DNA of 64,000 bases from Paenibacillus sp. E222 (GTDB lineage: Bacteria; Bacillota; Bacilli; Paenibacillales; Paenibacillaceae), in contig NZ_CP058552.1 of the NCBI RefSeq assembly GCF_013401555.1, positions 310,001-374,000 on the forward strand, in the 5' to 3' direction. The notes beneath the pieces were generated by a model. The model did not search any database. It was not told the DNA's origin and worked only from the letters and a program-made list of their open reading frames with translations. Position 1 is the stretch's first letter. Each line of letters begins with the position of its first letter. Position numbers and translations under genes: made by a program. Shown piece by piece: positions 1 to 10,045 of the stretch.

Positions 1-254
1 AACCTCTCATTCTGAAAAGGGGTAAATGCTTTGTCATCCTTTTACAGAGCCGGCTGTAATGCCCTAATTGCTCAAGCTTCTCAGTACCCGGCCCATGCTT
101 ATCAAACCGTATTCCAGCTAGCAACGCAGTTCGAATGAAAATGCCAATGGCTCTAGATAATACTCTTGCACTTTATTAATCACAGACCACGTAAATGCCT
201 GGGTTGGAGAACCGCTCACGCCCCTTTTCAGAGGAACTGTCGCACTTAGCTTGA

Positions 255-836
255 CAATCCGTCATTTACAAATACGCTTTCTATGGTGATTGTGGACGTG
301 GAATGCATTATAAGAAGAACTTTAAGGGATATGTTTGGGGTACTATAACAAGCCAGGTAAAAACGGGAGAGTAAAGTGTAGTGACCATCTCGTACGTGAA
401 GCAGATTTAAAATTAGCTATTATCGAGGATATTCGAACGCTCGCATCCAATCTCTCAAATGCTACAATTTATAAAAAACTTGAAAATCAGCTACAGAAAA
501 TCAATTGGCAAAATGAAAAACAAATAAGTTCGGTAGAAAGTGAATTTGACAAGTTGAAAACTCGAAAGAAAAAAGCACGAGACAAAAATCTGGATGGCAA
601 CATGACAGATTTTGGCGTTCAGCGAATTAAAACAGCTCCTCGGAGAATTTTTGTCCTTCAGGGAGTTGACTCCAGAGATTTTGCACCGACTAATTAATCG
701 AATTGAGATTAAAGCAAACGAGAGTCCGAGAATCTTTTACAGATTCTCGAACCCTTCTGCTTATTCTTTAATCCTCACTATCATCGCAACGCTCTCCACA
801 TGCACCGTATGCGGGATCATGTGGGAGTTGGTTTGA
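255..836 (+). pseudogene. Remnant of a large serine recombinase (C-terminal part)
   Basis: Three short reading frames in succession encode pieces of the C-terminal half of a large serine recombinase. They are a degraded zinc-ribbon piece (DCGRGMHYK near 288), a piece with KCSDHLVRE followed by a coiled-coil stretch (335-610), and a tail with LTPEILHRLINRIEIK and PRIFYRFSNPSAY (612-780). Frame changes fall near 336 and 612, a stop lies at 252-254, and the N-terminal catalytic domain with its serine is absent, so it is inactive. The last frame runs through the 39-bp rlmCD-like att segment at 782-820, as is common for serine integrases whose 3' end overlaps the attachment site. It probably belongs to an element extending left of the window. 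Confidence 0.85.
782..820. repeat. att-like copy of the rlmCD 3' end (left)
   Basis: Read on the minus strand, this segment and the bases just left of it encode [19 protein letters not shown] and a stop, a displaced copy of the RlmCD C-terminus. By hand alignment 32 of 39 bases match 20820-20858, including an 11-bp identical core ACATGCACCGT and a following TGCGGGA. The best explanation is an integrase attachment site that left a substitute 3' end behind. The exact crossover bases are not known. Confidence 0.7.
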
Positions 837-919
837 ATCTGTATCAGTTGGCTAAAAGCCTTGATATATAGAGTGTTCTTGAAACGCAGACTATTCTTTT
901 TGTTTGGATTTTAATAGCT

Positions 920-960
920 GTTGACGTTGTTCGTCAACAAGTAGTCAACAACTATTGTTG
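920..960. repeat. Two adjacent small inverted repeats
   Basis: GTTGACG (920-926) and CGTCAAC (932-938) form a 7-bp hairpin with a 5-base loop. CAACAA (946-951) and TTGTTG (955-960) form a second one. They lie just inside the left att-like site in a gene-free stretch. There is no T-run on either side, so protein binding or a recombination accessory site is more likely than a terminator. Function unknown. Confidence 0.45.
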
Positions 961-1044
961 AATATCGATTTATTAAATCACGCAATAGGATGAGATCAAG
1001 GGGCGAGTTTAATTAGGTTCTCTGAAACCCATTTTAGTTTAAAA

Positions 1045-1152
1045 TCATTCCTTATTAGCACTTACGGCTTCATCCTTTTCACTTCCGAATGATCCGAAGC
1101 GTTTAGCACAGTCGGCAAGGTATTGCCTAAGCCCTGGCCAAACGCTCTCCAT
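1045..1152 (-). CDS. Possible 35-aa ORF or 3' gene remnant
   Basis: An ATG-started frame of 35 codons begins MESVWPGLRQYLADCAKRF. The frame stays open a few codons upstream and there is no convincing ribosome site, so this may be the surviving 3' end of a lost gene downstream of the DUF3883 gene. In canonical DISARM loci drmC would stand near here, but no HKD (PLD) motif can be seen. No family recognised. Confidence 0.25.
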   Translation of the reverse strand: MESVWPGLRQYLADCAKRFGSFGSEKDEAVSANKE

Positions 1153-1171
1153 CCGACTTCTATGAATTTTA

Positions 1172-1954
1172 TTATAATTGCTCCTTACTGATTGCCCAAT
1201 TTATAGAAATAGTTGTATACACATTTTTTTTCGCTACTAGTTTTTCATAAGGGTTTTGAATTAATTTAATATTGGGTATGCCATCCAGGTTACTTACCAA
1301 TACTAAAATATACCTTTCCCCCAATTCTTTTGCCACAATCCACTCTTTATCCGTAAATACTACTCCCCCAATTATAGCCGATAGCCCTTTAACCTCAAAG
1401 ACAAAAGGAAGGGATGAGTCCAGTTCAAAGTCAAAACCACAGCCATCATTTCTTCTATCTTTTAGCCCCCCTCCAAATCCGTCAATTTTATTCTTAAGGA
1501 ATGACTCATAAAAAAATTCTTCCGCTCTTTTACCCGTTATGCCTCTTGTACTAAATTTTCGAGTAGCGTGCTTTGTTTCATCATCTTCCTGTATTGTATC
1601 AATATATACTTGAATGTTTTTATCTAATTCAGTAGTCCGATTCAACGTACTATAAGATAAAATGTCTTTTACTATCCCCAATAATGCTGACTCACTCAAT
1701 TCCTCATATTTCTCCAAAACTTCAAGACGGCTTGGCCTCAGTTCTCTTTGATACCACCCTCTTCTATTATTAGGATGAAAGGGATCGAATTCATCTCTCA
1801 TATTCTTAATCGTATTAGGTTTAACACTTAGTTTAAAACCAATGTCTTCAAAAGCGGCTGTGAAATTTGAGTATCCAAGATTCTCTAAAGCTATCTCATT
1901 GTACTTTGAAAGAAAGTAAGCAACAATTAAAGCTAACTTATGATTATCCAGCAT
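1172..1954 (-). CDS. DUF3883-domain protein, nuclease-like
   Basis: A 260-aa protein. The N-terminal third is helical and could carry a winged-helix-like DNA-binding region. Residues about 138-235 form a DUF3883 domain: TGKRAEEFF at 140-148, then GFDFE (D175) and FEVKG (E187, K189). That D...ExK spacing is typical of PD-(D/E)xK nuclease folds. DUF3883 proteins are common in defence islands; the substrate is unknown. The ATG at 1954 is chosen because AGAGGTG lies 6 bases upstream; an in-frame GTG at 1963 overlaps that ribosome site. It follows drmB by 141 bp with a hairpin between, so it may have its own promoter. It takes the place where DISARM loci usually carry drmC (PLD), which it does not resemble. 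Confidence 0.75.
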   Translation of the reverse strand: MLDNHKLALIVAYFLSKYNEIALENLGYSNFTAAFEDIGFKLSVKPNTIKNMRDEFDPFHPNNRRGWYQRELRPSRLEVLEKYEELSESALLGIVKDILSYSTLNRTTELDKNIQVYIDTIQEDDETKHATRKFSTRGITGKRAEEFFYESFLKNKIDGFGGGLKDRRNDGCGFDFELDSSLPFVFEVKGLSAIIGGVVFTDKEWIVAKELGERYILVLVSNLDGIPNIKLIQNPYEKLVAKKNVYTTISINWAISKEQL

Positions 1955-2045
1955 TACGAACACCTCTTTTTTCTTACTTTATCAACACAGAATAAGAAAA
2001 TTTTTAATATATAAGCTACCAATGCTTACTAATACCAAATATTAA

Positions 2046-2078
2046 GACCCGAACGTGACGAAATGAGTCATTCGGGTC
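2046..2078 (-). terminator. Hairpin downstream of drmB, possible weak terminator
   Basis: GACCCGAA (2046-2053) pairs with TTCGGGTC (2071-2078), and inner TGAC/GTCA extends the stem after a two-base bulge. Only a short, mixed T/A tract follows on the minus strand, so termination may be partial and leave the DUF3883 gene linked to the operon. Confidence 0.5.
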
Positions 2079-2095
2079 ATTACAAAAAGAAGTTC

Positions 2096-3982
2096 TTATG
2101 AAAAATACCCTATCTGTTGAGAACCTGGCAAACCGACGGTCAGTCCCCTGTCTAGAAACCGGTTGAATTCTTCACATGCTGTTTCCGGCACAAGAGAGCA
2201 GCTATGGCAGGCGGCCAAGTTACAAGAATCAGGTCCTTGTGGCCCAATTTCGGAACAAATAGGATCTGAAGAACACCAACCTGCATTTATTAATGATTTT
2301 TGAATTACCTTCTCTAGATAGCCCGGCTTCCCCATTCGAACCAGTCCACCCATCGTTCCATCTGAATCACCTGCTGCGGTGTATATCAATATACCGTACA
2401 TAGGATTGGCTTCGTCATCGGATATGTACAATCGTTCTCTTAGTGAAGAAGAGCTATACCCGCATTCGAAAGTAAGCTGATTCATCAGAAGATGAGCAAA
2501 AGTATGAGCCATTACAAACCTAGGTGTAATTTGCTTTTCCCGAGTACGCCGATTCACGAGCAAATTTCTATAACGTTCTGCTAATGGTTGAAGTCTGGAG
2601 ACCACGTCGGCCTTGTCCTCCCACGTGTTTAATAGATCAGGATTGAATTTCAAGAAAATTCCTTCACCGTATACAACATAAGCGGGTAGCCAATTATCTG
2701 AGGACTCATCTGGTACACTCCGCCACATCTGATATTTCAATTGCTGAACGTCTGTAGGCCGATCATTAAAAACCCGGTTAAAACCCGCAAGCACCCGCGT
2801 TTCTTTTAATTTTTCTACCAGAAATACATCAGAAAAATATTTTTCCATATCAAACAGATTACTGTCATACTGTGCAAGTGGAATCCACCGGATTTTAAGA
2901 TCATCTTGATCCGAAGTTTCACTTAATACACTATACTCTTCTAGACGCAGAACTCTTTCTAAATCTGTACCGCCAGCCCCTTCGTTTTCTTCAATTTCAA
3001 TAGTCGCACGTTGCTCCAAGCTCAAAATCGCGCGCTTTATTTCAGCATCAGAATATGTTTCCAGCTCAATCCGAAACTGTGCACGGAGCTCATCCACTGT
3101 TTCTTCTTCACTTAAGTTACCCCGTTTTGAAAGATTCAGAATACGCACATATTGAGGCGATTGAAATAATTCAATCAATGTTTTGATTTGTCGACTTACT
3201 TCACCTGGTATATAAATCGCACTTCGGACTTGAGCGAAATAAACATTTGAAGCACTGCGGAGAGATCCCCTAAGATGGCATCTGCATGTTTCGCCATCCT
3301 CAGTACCAAGCCAGGGCCTTTTTCCCTGGCAGTAAAACACATTTCCGCCACCAACTAACTCTTTACTAAGTTCCGTGCTTCCATCCGGATGTGCGCTGGT
3401 TATTTTATTGAGCATACGGGGTTCTACTCCACACCCGCATTTTACTTGCATCGTCGTCAGCGCACCGCCGCCGGTACTTACCAGCTTCATCGTGGCAGTA
3501 CAAGATGGATTTGCTGAACGATGTACCCATTCACGCCACGGGAAATCTTGAATATGCCCGTTTTCGCATATTGCTATAAAGGGTACTTGCACCATAAACT
3601 TTTTGATGTTGTTAGCCTTACAAGTTGAGCATTCTTCCCTCGACTTAGTTGTAAGCTCCGTCTTTTTCATATCTCCGCAAAATGTGCAATAATGCCATTG
3701 TGGAAACCTTAAAAAGGGAACGGTCAAAAATTTATTATTCTCGCCTGCGCCTTTATAGCGGAAATCTGGTGGTAACCGAAAATGGTCTACCCCAAGCAAG
3801 CGTTCTAAACGCCACTCTTTGATTTTGTACTGTGATAGATCCACCCGCTCCGAAGATCCGTTTTTGTCCTTATACCAATGATCAAGTCCTCCACAAATAG
3901 CTGAGATTCCACTTTTCGATATAGACATTGCTCCGGTACCAAATGGGGCTATCATTTGTGCTCTGCGTATCGGATATACCAT
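2096..3982 (-). CDS. drmB: DISARM protein DrmB (DUF1998)
   Basis: A 628-aa protein that pairs with the DrmA helicase in DISARM, a multi-gene system that blocks incoming phage DNA. An N-terminal zinc-binding pair is visible (C99-x2-C102 and C118-x2-C121) after the segment IAPFGTGAMS. The C-terminal DUF1998 region has AHTFAHLLMNQL, then GILIYTAAGDSDGTMGGL and a Cys cluster (CSSDPIC, CNLAACHSC). Length and layout fit DrmB. The ATG at 3982 starts one base after the drmA stop and has GGAGG upstream; a longer frame to 4051 would overlap drmA by 68 bases and is less likely. Last gene of the coupled operon 9987-2096. Confidence 0.9.
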   Translation of the reverse strand: MVYPIRRAQMIAPFGTGAMSISKSGISAICGGLDHWYKDKNGSSERVDLSQYKIKEWRLERLLGVDHFRLPPDFRYKGAGENNKFLTVPFLRFPQWHYCTFCGDMKKTELTTKSREECSTCKANNIKKFMVQVPFIAICENGHIQDFPWREWVHRSANPSCTATMKLVSTGGGALTTMQVKCGCGVEPRMLNKITSAHPDGSTELSKELVGGGNVFYCQGKRPWLGTEDGETCRCHLRGSLRSASNVYFAQVRSAIYIPGEVSRQIKTLIELFQSPQYVRILNLSKRGNLSEEETVDELRAQFRIELETYSDAEIKRAILSLEQRATIEIEENEGAGGTDLERVLRLEEYSVLSETSDQDDLKIRWIPLAQYDSNLFDMEKYFSDVFLVEKLKETRVLAGFNRVFNDRPTDVQQLKYQMWRSVPDESSDNWLPAYVVYGEGIFLKFNPDLLNTWEDKADVVSRLQPLAERYRNLLVNRRTREKQITPRFVMAHTFAHLLMNQLTFECGYSSSSLRERLYISDDEANPMYGILIYTAAGDSDGTMGGLVRMGKPGYLEKVIQKSLINAGWCSSDPICSEIGPQGPDSCNLAACHSCSLVPETACEEFNRFLDRGLTVGLPGSQQIGYFS

Positions 3983-3983
3983 A

Positions 3984-6900
3984 CTATTCCAAATCCTCCA
4001 GTTCTTCAAGTTTATACAACACGGATATATCCCCCCGACATTGGGCATCAACGTTCCTTAATGACATCGGCGTTGCCAAGGAGAGCCTGGTTGAACGCTC
4101 ATCAGCATACTCTCCGGCGACTCGTAAGAGCGGATAGTCACCACCCTCGGCTGTTCCAGACCACTCAGAGGGATTTAGTTTCATCCAATGTGCAAGTCTT
4201 TTTTCAAAAACACGCTTAACGTTTTCCAATTCCTCAGGATCCGTGCGCTTCACACGCCGCACTAATATTTCCTCAAGTTGGTTCAGGATATCCTGTGGCA
4301 ATGGCCGCGGCGTATCAACTTCAACGGCATCACCGATTTGACGCACATAACCTACCATCACAGCATGGAGTAAGCGGTCAATGACAGCCGGAGAAAAAGG
4401 TGTAACACTAGTCGGTTCTACCTGGGCATATAGTTTTTCATGATAACTCCTGAACTTTTCATAGTGCGAGCGGTCACGCGGCTTTGATGCGCTGTATAAT
4501 GTCACGACTAACCCTGGCCTTTCGAACCAGCGACGGCCCACGCGACCGGTAACCTGGATGTATTGGCTGGTTGTCTTCGGCTGTCCTATAACGGCCATTA
4601 ATGAAAGACGGTCAATATCTATACCCACCTCAATAATGTTCGAGGCAAGACATACATCAATAGCCGTTCCACGCTTCACATCGGTTTTTAATTCACCAAT
4701 AGCAGCAGAAATTTCATCGCTGGTTAAACGGGATGTTAATTCCTTAATCCGGTTTAATCGGCGTAACTTGTCATAACCAATACCTTCCCTATTTTTGACC
4801 ACTTTTAGGTGGTTTGGAATGTCTGATTGCAATAGGGTGACAGTCGTACCTAATTCCCGTAGACTATTAAAAAATATTAGTAATGTCCACCATGGATCCC
4901 GCTCCCCTTCACCCATTTCAAAAGGTTTTTGCAGAAGAGCTGTTAAAGATCTCACTTGAAGTGTTTGCATAGATCCCAGACCTGGTGTGTTAATACCAAT
5001 ATACTTTCTCCCCGGCATTAATTTACCTTCTGTGTCAGTAGCATTTTGGGCGAAAAACGAATCATCCGCTTCAAGCCCTGGTGATGGAAACAGCCGAGTA
5101 TTCTCCCTAGCGTAAACATCCTTAACTTGTCTCTTGAATCTTCGTATTGTTGCCGTAGAACATACAAGCTTAGGGCGGACAGGCTCTTGTGCACGATAAT
5201 CCGTGCACAACTCTTCAATTAAAACTTCAAACAAACCGGTCATAGAACCCAGTGGACCTGAAATTAAATGTAATTCGTCTTGAATAATTAAACCCGGGGG
5301 AGAACAAAAACGCTCCCCGTCCGCACCAATACCAAACATCGCACGAGGCACGGAATTCCAGGCTAGCAGTGCAAATTTATCTACCGTTCCAATGACTAAA
5401 GTTGGTCTTTTGGAGTAGATATCTTCGTCCACTACATAGACAGGAAGTTCCTGGTTGAATATACAATCACGATCTGGACAGTGAATCATCACATTACCAG
5501 AAGATATTTTGTATCCATTAATATTGAATCCCAAGCCTTTTCTCTTACCGCGACCACTTCTTAGTCCGGATTCAGTTTTCCGGTTATCTGGTATTTTCCC
5601 CATTTGCGCTCCACACCAAGGGCAAGAGCGAACCAAAAACGGATTGTCCTCACTCGTTCCATTCTTCAAAGCTTTTAAATCAGCTAATGCGCCTTTGTGT
5701 GTGTTTGGTGTTGTATCTGATCCCAACCATATTCCTATTGAAAATGACTCGTCTCCCAAATCTATCTCATGTAGCTTTCGAATATATTCCATTGAACAAA
5801 TAAGCCTCGATGCTCTTTGAAATTGATCCGCAGTTAACAAGCGTAATGTATAACGCATAAGTACTTGGACACCTGTATCATAGGGGTCTCGTAGACGACG
5901 TAAGAACATAGAGTAGGCAGCTAAACCTAAATAGGCTTCTGTTTTACCTCCACCAGTAGGGAAAAAGATGAGTTCAACAGTTTCGCGTTCGTTAGAAAAG
6001 AAATTGGCAGTGGATTCAATTGACATCAACATAAAAGCAATCTGAAACGCACGCCATTTACCTTTATCTGTGCCAATGACATCAGGATTTGTATAAGGCT
6101 TACTAAAAAGAACACCACTCTCAGTTACTTCTGATTCCCGAACGACTGTACCAGTTATCTGCTGGAGCAGCATGGCATAATTCGCCAGTTGAAAAGCCTT
6201 TAACGCTTCTAAATTATTCTTAAGATAATTAAGTCCTTGTTCCATCCTGTCTGCGCATTCACTACAAAGAAGCAGGTTTCTTTCCGCCACTTCTTGTAGG
6301 TGTTTATCCAACTTCGGAATCGTTAATCTCTTCTTCTCGATCCATTCCCTATACAAATTTACTATTTCTTCTAATTCATTGAAGCCATGATCGCTGCTTG
6401 AATCGAGACCTGCCAATGTCCTCATGGAAACTTCAATATCGGAACCGTCCCCTCGCTTAATTGCAGGTGTCATACTCTTTGTTTCATAGCTAGGGAGAAA
6501 CTCGGTTCTTACGCTTTCCACTTTATCACCGGTCATATCCCAATCTGCAGAACAGCCATGTCCCACAGCGTATGTCTTCATCGAGCGATATAATAAGGCA
6601 AGTGATTGTTCCTCTTCATCAGCATCTGTTGGTTCTACAGCCTCCGGATAAGGCAGAATGCCTACGCTTTGATCTGCTTGATTTAACGGAAAAATATCTG
6701 CTGTAAATTGTGACTGGAATAAACTGACACTATCAACTGATGTATTACCTCCAAATTCGGAACGATTAACCAAGCTTACAGTAATTAGACGGCTACCATC
6801 TTCAATTGGCCTCGACAGAATCTGCACCTGCAAGTTTAGACCGTCTGTATTGTCGGCCTCAATTACCCGGCCTGTTAACAACACATGTCTTTCCGTATTT

Positions 6901-7481
6901 AACTCTTCAGCTGAACATGTGACTTTCATACTTACAGGTGATCGAACCCACCACTTTCTTTCCCTTTTATCCCCTTCTATCCTCGCTTTAAAAGAATTAT
7001 AACGTCCACCGGTTACAAATATTCTGAGCTCCGATTCAGGATTAAGGATAGCACGAAAACTTACTGCCATACTGCTTTGTTGATAGTCATTTGCTGATGA
7101 AATATCCAATTCGGAATCTTCATCATTTTTGTTGGAACTATTTCGCGATTCAATTTCCTCAATTTCTCTCGTATTGACAAGCTGGATAGCATCCGAATCT
7201 GCCGGGTCTAACTGATGATCTTCACTTTCATCACGACCGATACCGTAAGGGTAAAGAATTGCAGCCCCGTATCGTCTGCTGGGTTGCTCATGTAAAATCT
7301 CCTCTCCCGTCTCCTTATTTCTGTATGGCCTGTAATATTCTTCTTTACTTTTAAATAACACATCCGTCTGGCAACTAATTGACATACTGTTGTCTGAAAC
7401 AGCAGGCCCGATAAATTCCCGCCTCAATGCCTCAAAAAGCTGATCCCTGTTTTTCATATTTTTCTGCAGTTCGGTTAACAT
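3984..7481 (-). CDS. drmA: DISARM helicase DrmA
   Basis: A 1165-aa superfamily 2 helicase, the motor of DISARM. Motifs in order: Walker A PTGGGKT at 508-514, a zinc-ribbon insertion (CPWC at 620-623, CPDRDC at 668-673), DELH at 735-738, STAT at 775-778, ASNIIEVGIDID near 946-957 and arginine-finger GRVGRR at 979-984. The first 480 residues have no obvious motif, as in other DrmA proteins. The start is supported by AGAGGTG eight bases before the ATG; it overlaps the previous gene by 7 bases, showing tight coupling. Together with DrmB it forms the DISARM core shared by both DISARM classes. Confidence 0.92.
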   Translation of the reverse strand: MLTELQKNMKNRDQLFEALRREFIGPAVSDNSMSISCQTDVLFKSKEEYYRPYRNKETGEEILHEQPSRRYGAAILYPYGIGRDESEDHQLDPADSDAIQLVNTREIEEIESRNSSNKNDEDSELDISSANDYQQSSMAVSFRAILNPESELRIFVTGGRYNSFKARIEGDKRERKWWVRSPVSMKVTCSAEELNTERHVLLTGRVIEADNTDGLNLQVQILSRPIEDGSRLITVSLVNRSEFGGNTSVDSVSLFQSQFTADIFPLNQADQSVGILPYPEAVEPTDADEEEQSLALLYRSMKTYAVGHGCSADWDMTGDKVESVRTEFLPSYETKSMTPAIKRGDGSDIEVSMRTLAGLDSSSDHGFNELEEIVNLYREWIEKKRLTIPKLDKHLQEVAERNLLLCSECADRMEQGLNYLKNNLEALKAFQLANYAMLLQQITGTVVRESEVTESGVLFSKPYTNPDVIGTDKGKWRAFQIAFMLMSIESTANFFSNERETVELIFFPTGGGKTEAYLGLAAYSMFLRRLRDPYDTGVQVLMRYTLRLLTADQFQRASRLICSMEYIRKLHEIDLGDESFSIGIWLGSDTTPNTHKGALADLKALKNGTSEDNPFLVRSCPWCGAQMGKIPDNRKTESGLRSGRGKRKGLGFNINGYKISSGNVMIHCPDRDCIFNQELPVYVVDEDIYSKRPTLVIGTVDKFALLAWNSVPRAMFGIGADGERFCSPPGLIIQDELHLISGPLGSMTGLFEVLIEELCTDYRAQEPVRPKLVCSTATIRRFKRQVKDVYARENTRLFPSPGLEADDSFFAQNATDTEGKLMPGRKYIGINTPGLGSMQTLQVRSLTALLQKPFEMGEGERDPWWTLLIFFNSLRELGTTVTLLQSDIPNHLKVVKNREGIGYDKLRRLNRIKELTSRLTSDEISAAIGELKTDVKRGTAIDVCLASNIIEVGIDIDRLSLMAVIGQPKTTSQYIQVTGRVGRRWFERPGLVVTLYSASKPRDRSHYEKFRSYHEKLYAQVEPTSVTPFSPAVIDRLLHAVMVGYVRQIGDAVEVDTPRPLPQDILNQLEEILVRRVKRTDPEELENVKRVFEKRLAHWMKLNPSEWSGTAEGGDYPLLRVAGEYADERSTRLSLATPMSLRNVDAQCRGDISVLYKLEELEDLE

Positions 7482-9001
7482 AATTCTGACACCTCTTTCA
7501 TGTTTAAAAGTGTACGAGTTCTATGTTCATCAACATAAAAATCATTTGTGCCGATATACTCCACTTTAAAAGCAGTAAAGCTCGCATCCTCGGCTCCTGG
7601 CAGAGGGAAGATAATAGTACGCTCCAGTTCCAATTTAGAAAGGTCCGCTTTGTTTACAACGTTTAGTAACTGCTGCCTAATGGTAGCACCAGCCTGTAGA
7701 TGACCTCTCGCCAGAATTTCTGCTTCCCTCCATAGATCCTTTTCACGATCGTTATATTTTAAGATTTTAATAATTGATGAAAAATCTTGACGGTCCCTTG
7801 GTTTAATACTGTCCAGAGACATCCAATTACGTAAATTCATATGATTTGCCTTTGATGAACCATTTTTACGTAAGGCACGAATAACACGGTCATATCCATA
7901 CTTATAGACAAGTTTCTGAAGCCCCTTTTTCCATTCAACGTGTCTTTCACGCATTGATACCGCTTTCTCACCCAATATTTGATCCGCAATATTTTGAATC
8001 ACGTCCCGCTCTGTCCCTGTTCTAATGAGTATGTAGCATTCCGTATCCAGTTGCTGTACAGGCAACCGTATAACTTTTTCTTCTTGGTTAAAAGTAAGGA
8101 CCCAAATGTTACCAATAGTATGCTTTTCAAAAAAAATATACTTACCGCCTGCTAATGCTACTAGTGTAGCTGGTACTTGACTTTGCTCTTTAGGTTTACC
8201 GGATCTTCTATAAATAGATTGTTCTAATGCCATATAGTTTGTCTGAACGTTTTCGATGATTATTTTATCGGCCGCCTTGAAATGCCCTTTTTGTTCAGTG
8301 ACTGTACATCCATCATACAATGATGATACTCTGCTGTTCTCCCCACTGAAATGGTGGCTATTACTATTTTTCCAAGGTTGCCATTCATAAGCAACACTAT
8401 CAATTAAACGAGCACGAGGCGAATTATACAAATACTCGGGATACCAATGAGGTGCGCCAAAAATAATTAAGTGTTCAAAAATTGCGCCATGCTTCAAAGC
8501 CAATGGGCTGACTACAGTTATAGAAGCAGATAGCGATTCCTGTATCATCCGGTTAACTAAGTCTAAGTTGTTTGCAACCTTAATGACTAATCCGGTGTTT
8601 CTTCCGGCTTGTACCTGCCTGCTAATAAAATCTAAACCCGGTTTTTCATTTGATTCAACAACTGCAATACCAGCTTCCACTAATCTAATAGCTGATTCTT
8701 TCAAATCAGGAAACATTAAGCCACATTTTCTCGCGAGATTCTTTAGCTTGATTTGGTCAAATTGATCCTGTGAATTTGAAAAAGGTAGGACGCTTGCCGT
8801 CACGTAAAAGCGAAATCTCCTTAAATCACTAACGAAATCACGAATAAATTCATCTTCTCTAGCTTCCTCATTTAAAATGCGTTCAAACTTCGATAGCATG
8901 CTGGAAAAAGCGGATAAGGAATTGGACGTAACCTCATGAAAATTCAGCATGTATCTTTGTGACAAATCAAACACCCGGTTCATATGTTCAAGTTTGTTCA
9001 T
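7475..9001 (-). CDS. DISARM-associated protein, DrmE-like second half
   Basis: A 508-aa protein, mostly soluble and helical, with no helicase P-loop or nuclease motif that I can see. It lies between an upstream 329-aa gene and drmA, where class 2 DISARM carries drmE. The ATG at 9001 overlaps the stop of the upstream gene (ATGA) and has GGAAGG nearby; an in-frame TTG at 9016 is less likely. Together the two proteins total about 837 aa, roughly the size expected for one large DrmE. I infer a split or two-subunit DrmE; sequence identity to DrmE could not be tested. Confidence 0.55.
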   Translation of the reverse strand: MNKLEHMNRVFDLSQRYMLNFHEVTSNSLSAFSSMLSKFERILNEEAREDEFIRDFVSDLRRFRFYVTASVLPFSNSQDQFDQIKLKNLARKCGLMFPDLKESAIRLVEAGIAVVESNEKPGLDFISRQVQAGRNTGLVIKVANNLDLVNRMIQESLSASITVVSPLALKHGAIFEHLIIFGAPHWYPEYLYNSPRARLIDSVAYEWQPWKNSNSHHFSGENSRVSSLYDGCTVTEQKGHFKAADKIIIENVQTNYMALEQSIYRRSGKPKEQSQVPATLVALAGGKYIFFEKHTIGNIWVLTFNQEEKVIRLPVQQLDTECYILIRTGTERDVIQNIADQILGEKAVSMRERHVEWKKGLQKLVYKYGYDRVIRALRKNGSSKANHMNLRNWMSLDSIKPRDRQDFSSIIKILKYNDREKDLWREAEILARGHLQAGATIRQQLLNVVNKADLSKLELERTIIFPLPGAEDASFTAFKVEYIGTNDFYVDEHRTRTLLNMKEVSELC

Positions 9002-9987
9002 CGCTTTTCCTTCCAATATAAAATTTCAATACCTTTAGGTAACTTAGATAGCTCTGGCCTTGTCACGTTCAAAAAATCGTTATTCTCCAGAAACCTATTG
9101 TTTAATTCATCCACCGCTAGTTGATATTGTGTTTCAGATCGGTCGAGAAGAACAATAGAATCATAGTCATGAAAATTATGGTGGCAACTCAAATAACTGA
9201 CCGCATTACAATATATAATTACAGTTGCTGGTTGCAGTACTACATCAATTTTCCTTGACTGTGAAGCAACGACCTCGGATTGATATATATCCGTTATTCC
9301 CAGAAACTGTCTAATTTTTAGTATTTCGTTAAGGCAGCCGGAGATATATCTGCTTTCAGTTAAGGTTGCAAACTGGTAATCATTTGTTTCAGCCAACAAA
9401 GCTTCCTTATTCCCCACAAAGCATATCTTAGGATCGGAAAAACGGAACATCGGCGTATTTCCCGCGTTATCAAATAGTGCTGCTAAGAATTGGGACTCAA
9501 TTGCTTCTGTTCTTCCAACCTGATTATTGGGTATTTGTAGCTGTTGATTATTACTTATACTAATATCAAATGCGCGTGATTGTGGTATAAAGTCCACTAA
9601 ACCACCTGCCTCGGGATTTTGGGTCTGAATCTTTAGCCGTTTTTCACCATAAATAATTTCTGTACCTAAAAAAGTTGCTATCTTTTGTCGGCCGCCATCC
9701 CTAAAGCGAACCAGCGTGCCTTCATGTAACTGGGTCAGAGCCGAAAAATGGTTAAAAAGCAATCTATCATAGGGAATCGACTCAATAATGCCTGCTATTA
9801 CACCAATCCCTAATAACGTCGGGAGAAAGTATGCTGCAGGGGCAGAAATACACATAACTGACTTTCTTCTTTCCTCAGTGTGCTCTGAGAAATAATAGCC
9901 ACTATTTATAAAAAAGTTAAACCAGTCAGGAACCGGTGCCCAAACATTATTATCATTATAGAAAAAAATTTTGTTATGGATTGACAT
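8998..9987 (-). CDS. DISARM-associated protein, DrmE-like first half
   Basis: A 329-aa protein and first gene of the DISARM-like operon. Near the N-terminus it has a hydrophobic stretch (SAPAAYFLPTLLGIGVIAGI, about 49-68) that looks like a buried Rossmann-type strand and helix. Near residues 278-283 is IVLLDRSE, similar to a degenerate motif II of RecA-like folds. No Walker A lysine is visible, so ATPase activity is not supported. AAAGGATG precedes the ATG. It overlaps the next gene by four bases. The DrmE assignment rests on position and combined size only. Confidence 0.5.
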   Translation of the reverse strand: MSIHNKIFFYNDNNVWAPVPDWFNFFINSGYYFSEHTEERRKSVMCISAPAAYFLPTLLGIGVIAGIIESIPYDRLLFNHFSALTQLHEGTLVRFRDGGRQKIATFLGTEIIYGEKRLKIQTQNPEAGGLVDFIPQSRAFDISISNNQQLQIPNNQVGRTEAIESQFLAALFDNAGNTPMFRFSDPKICFVGNKEALLAETNDYQFATLTESRYISGCLNEILKIRQFLGITDIYQSEVVASQSRKIDVVLQPATVIIYCNAVSYLSCHHNFHDYDSIVLLDRSETQYQLAVDELNNRFLENNDFLNVTRPELSKLPKGIEILYWKEKR

Positions 9988-10045
9988 TGATTATCATCCT
10001 TTAGTTCTTTATGCCTAACTTTTTTACATGTTAAAATTCGACATT

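Noticed and set aside
1..254. Possible recombinase coding sequence at the left edge
   Set aside because: All frames have stops and no motif beyond weak resemblance; only sequence after 255 is supported.
1172..1954. DrmC (phospholipase-D-like) candidate at the end of the DISARM operon
   Set aside because: No HxK(x4)D motif; the visible domain is DUF3883.
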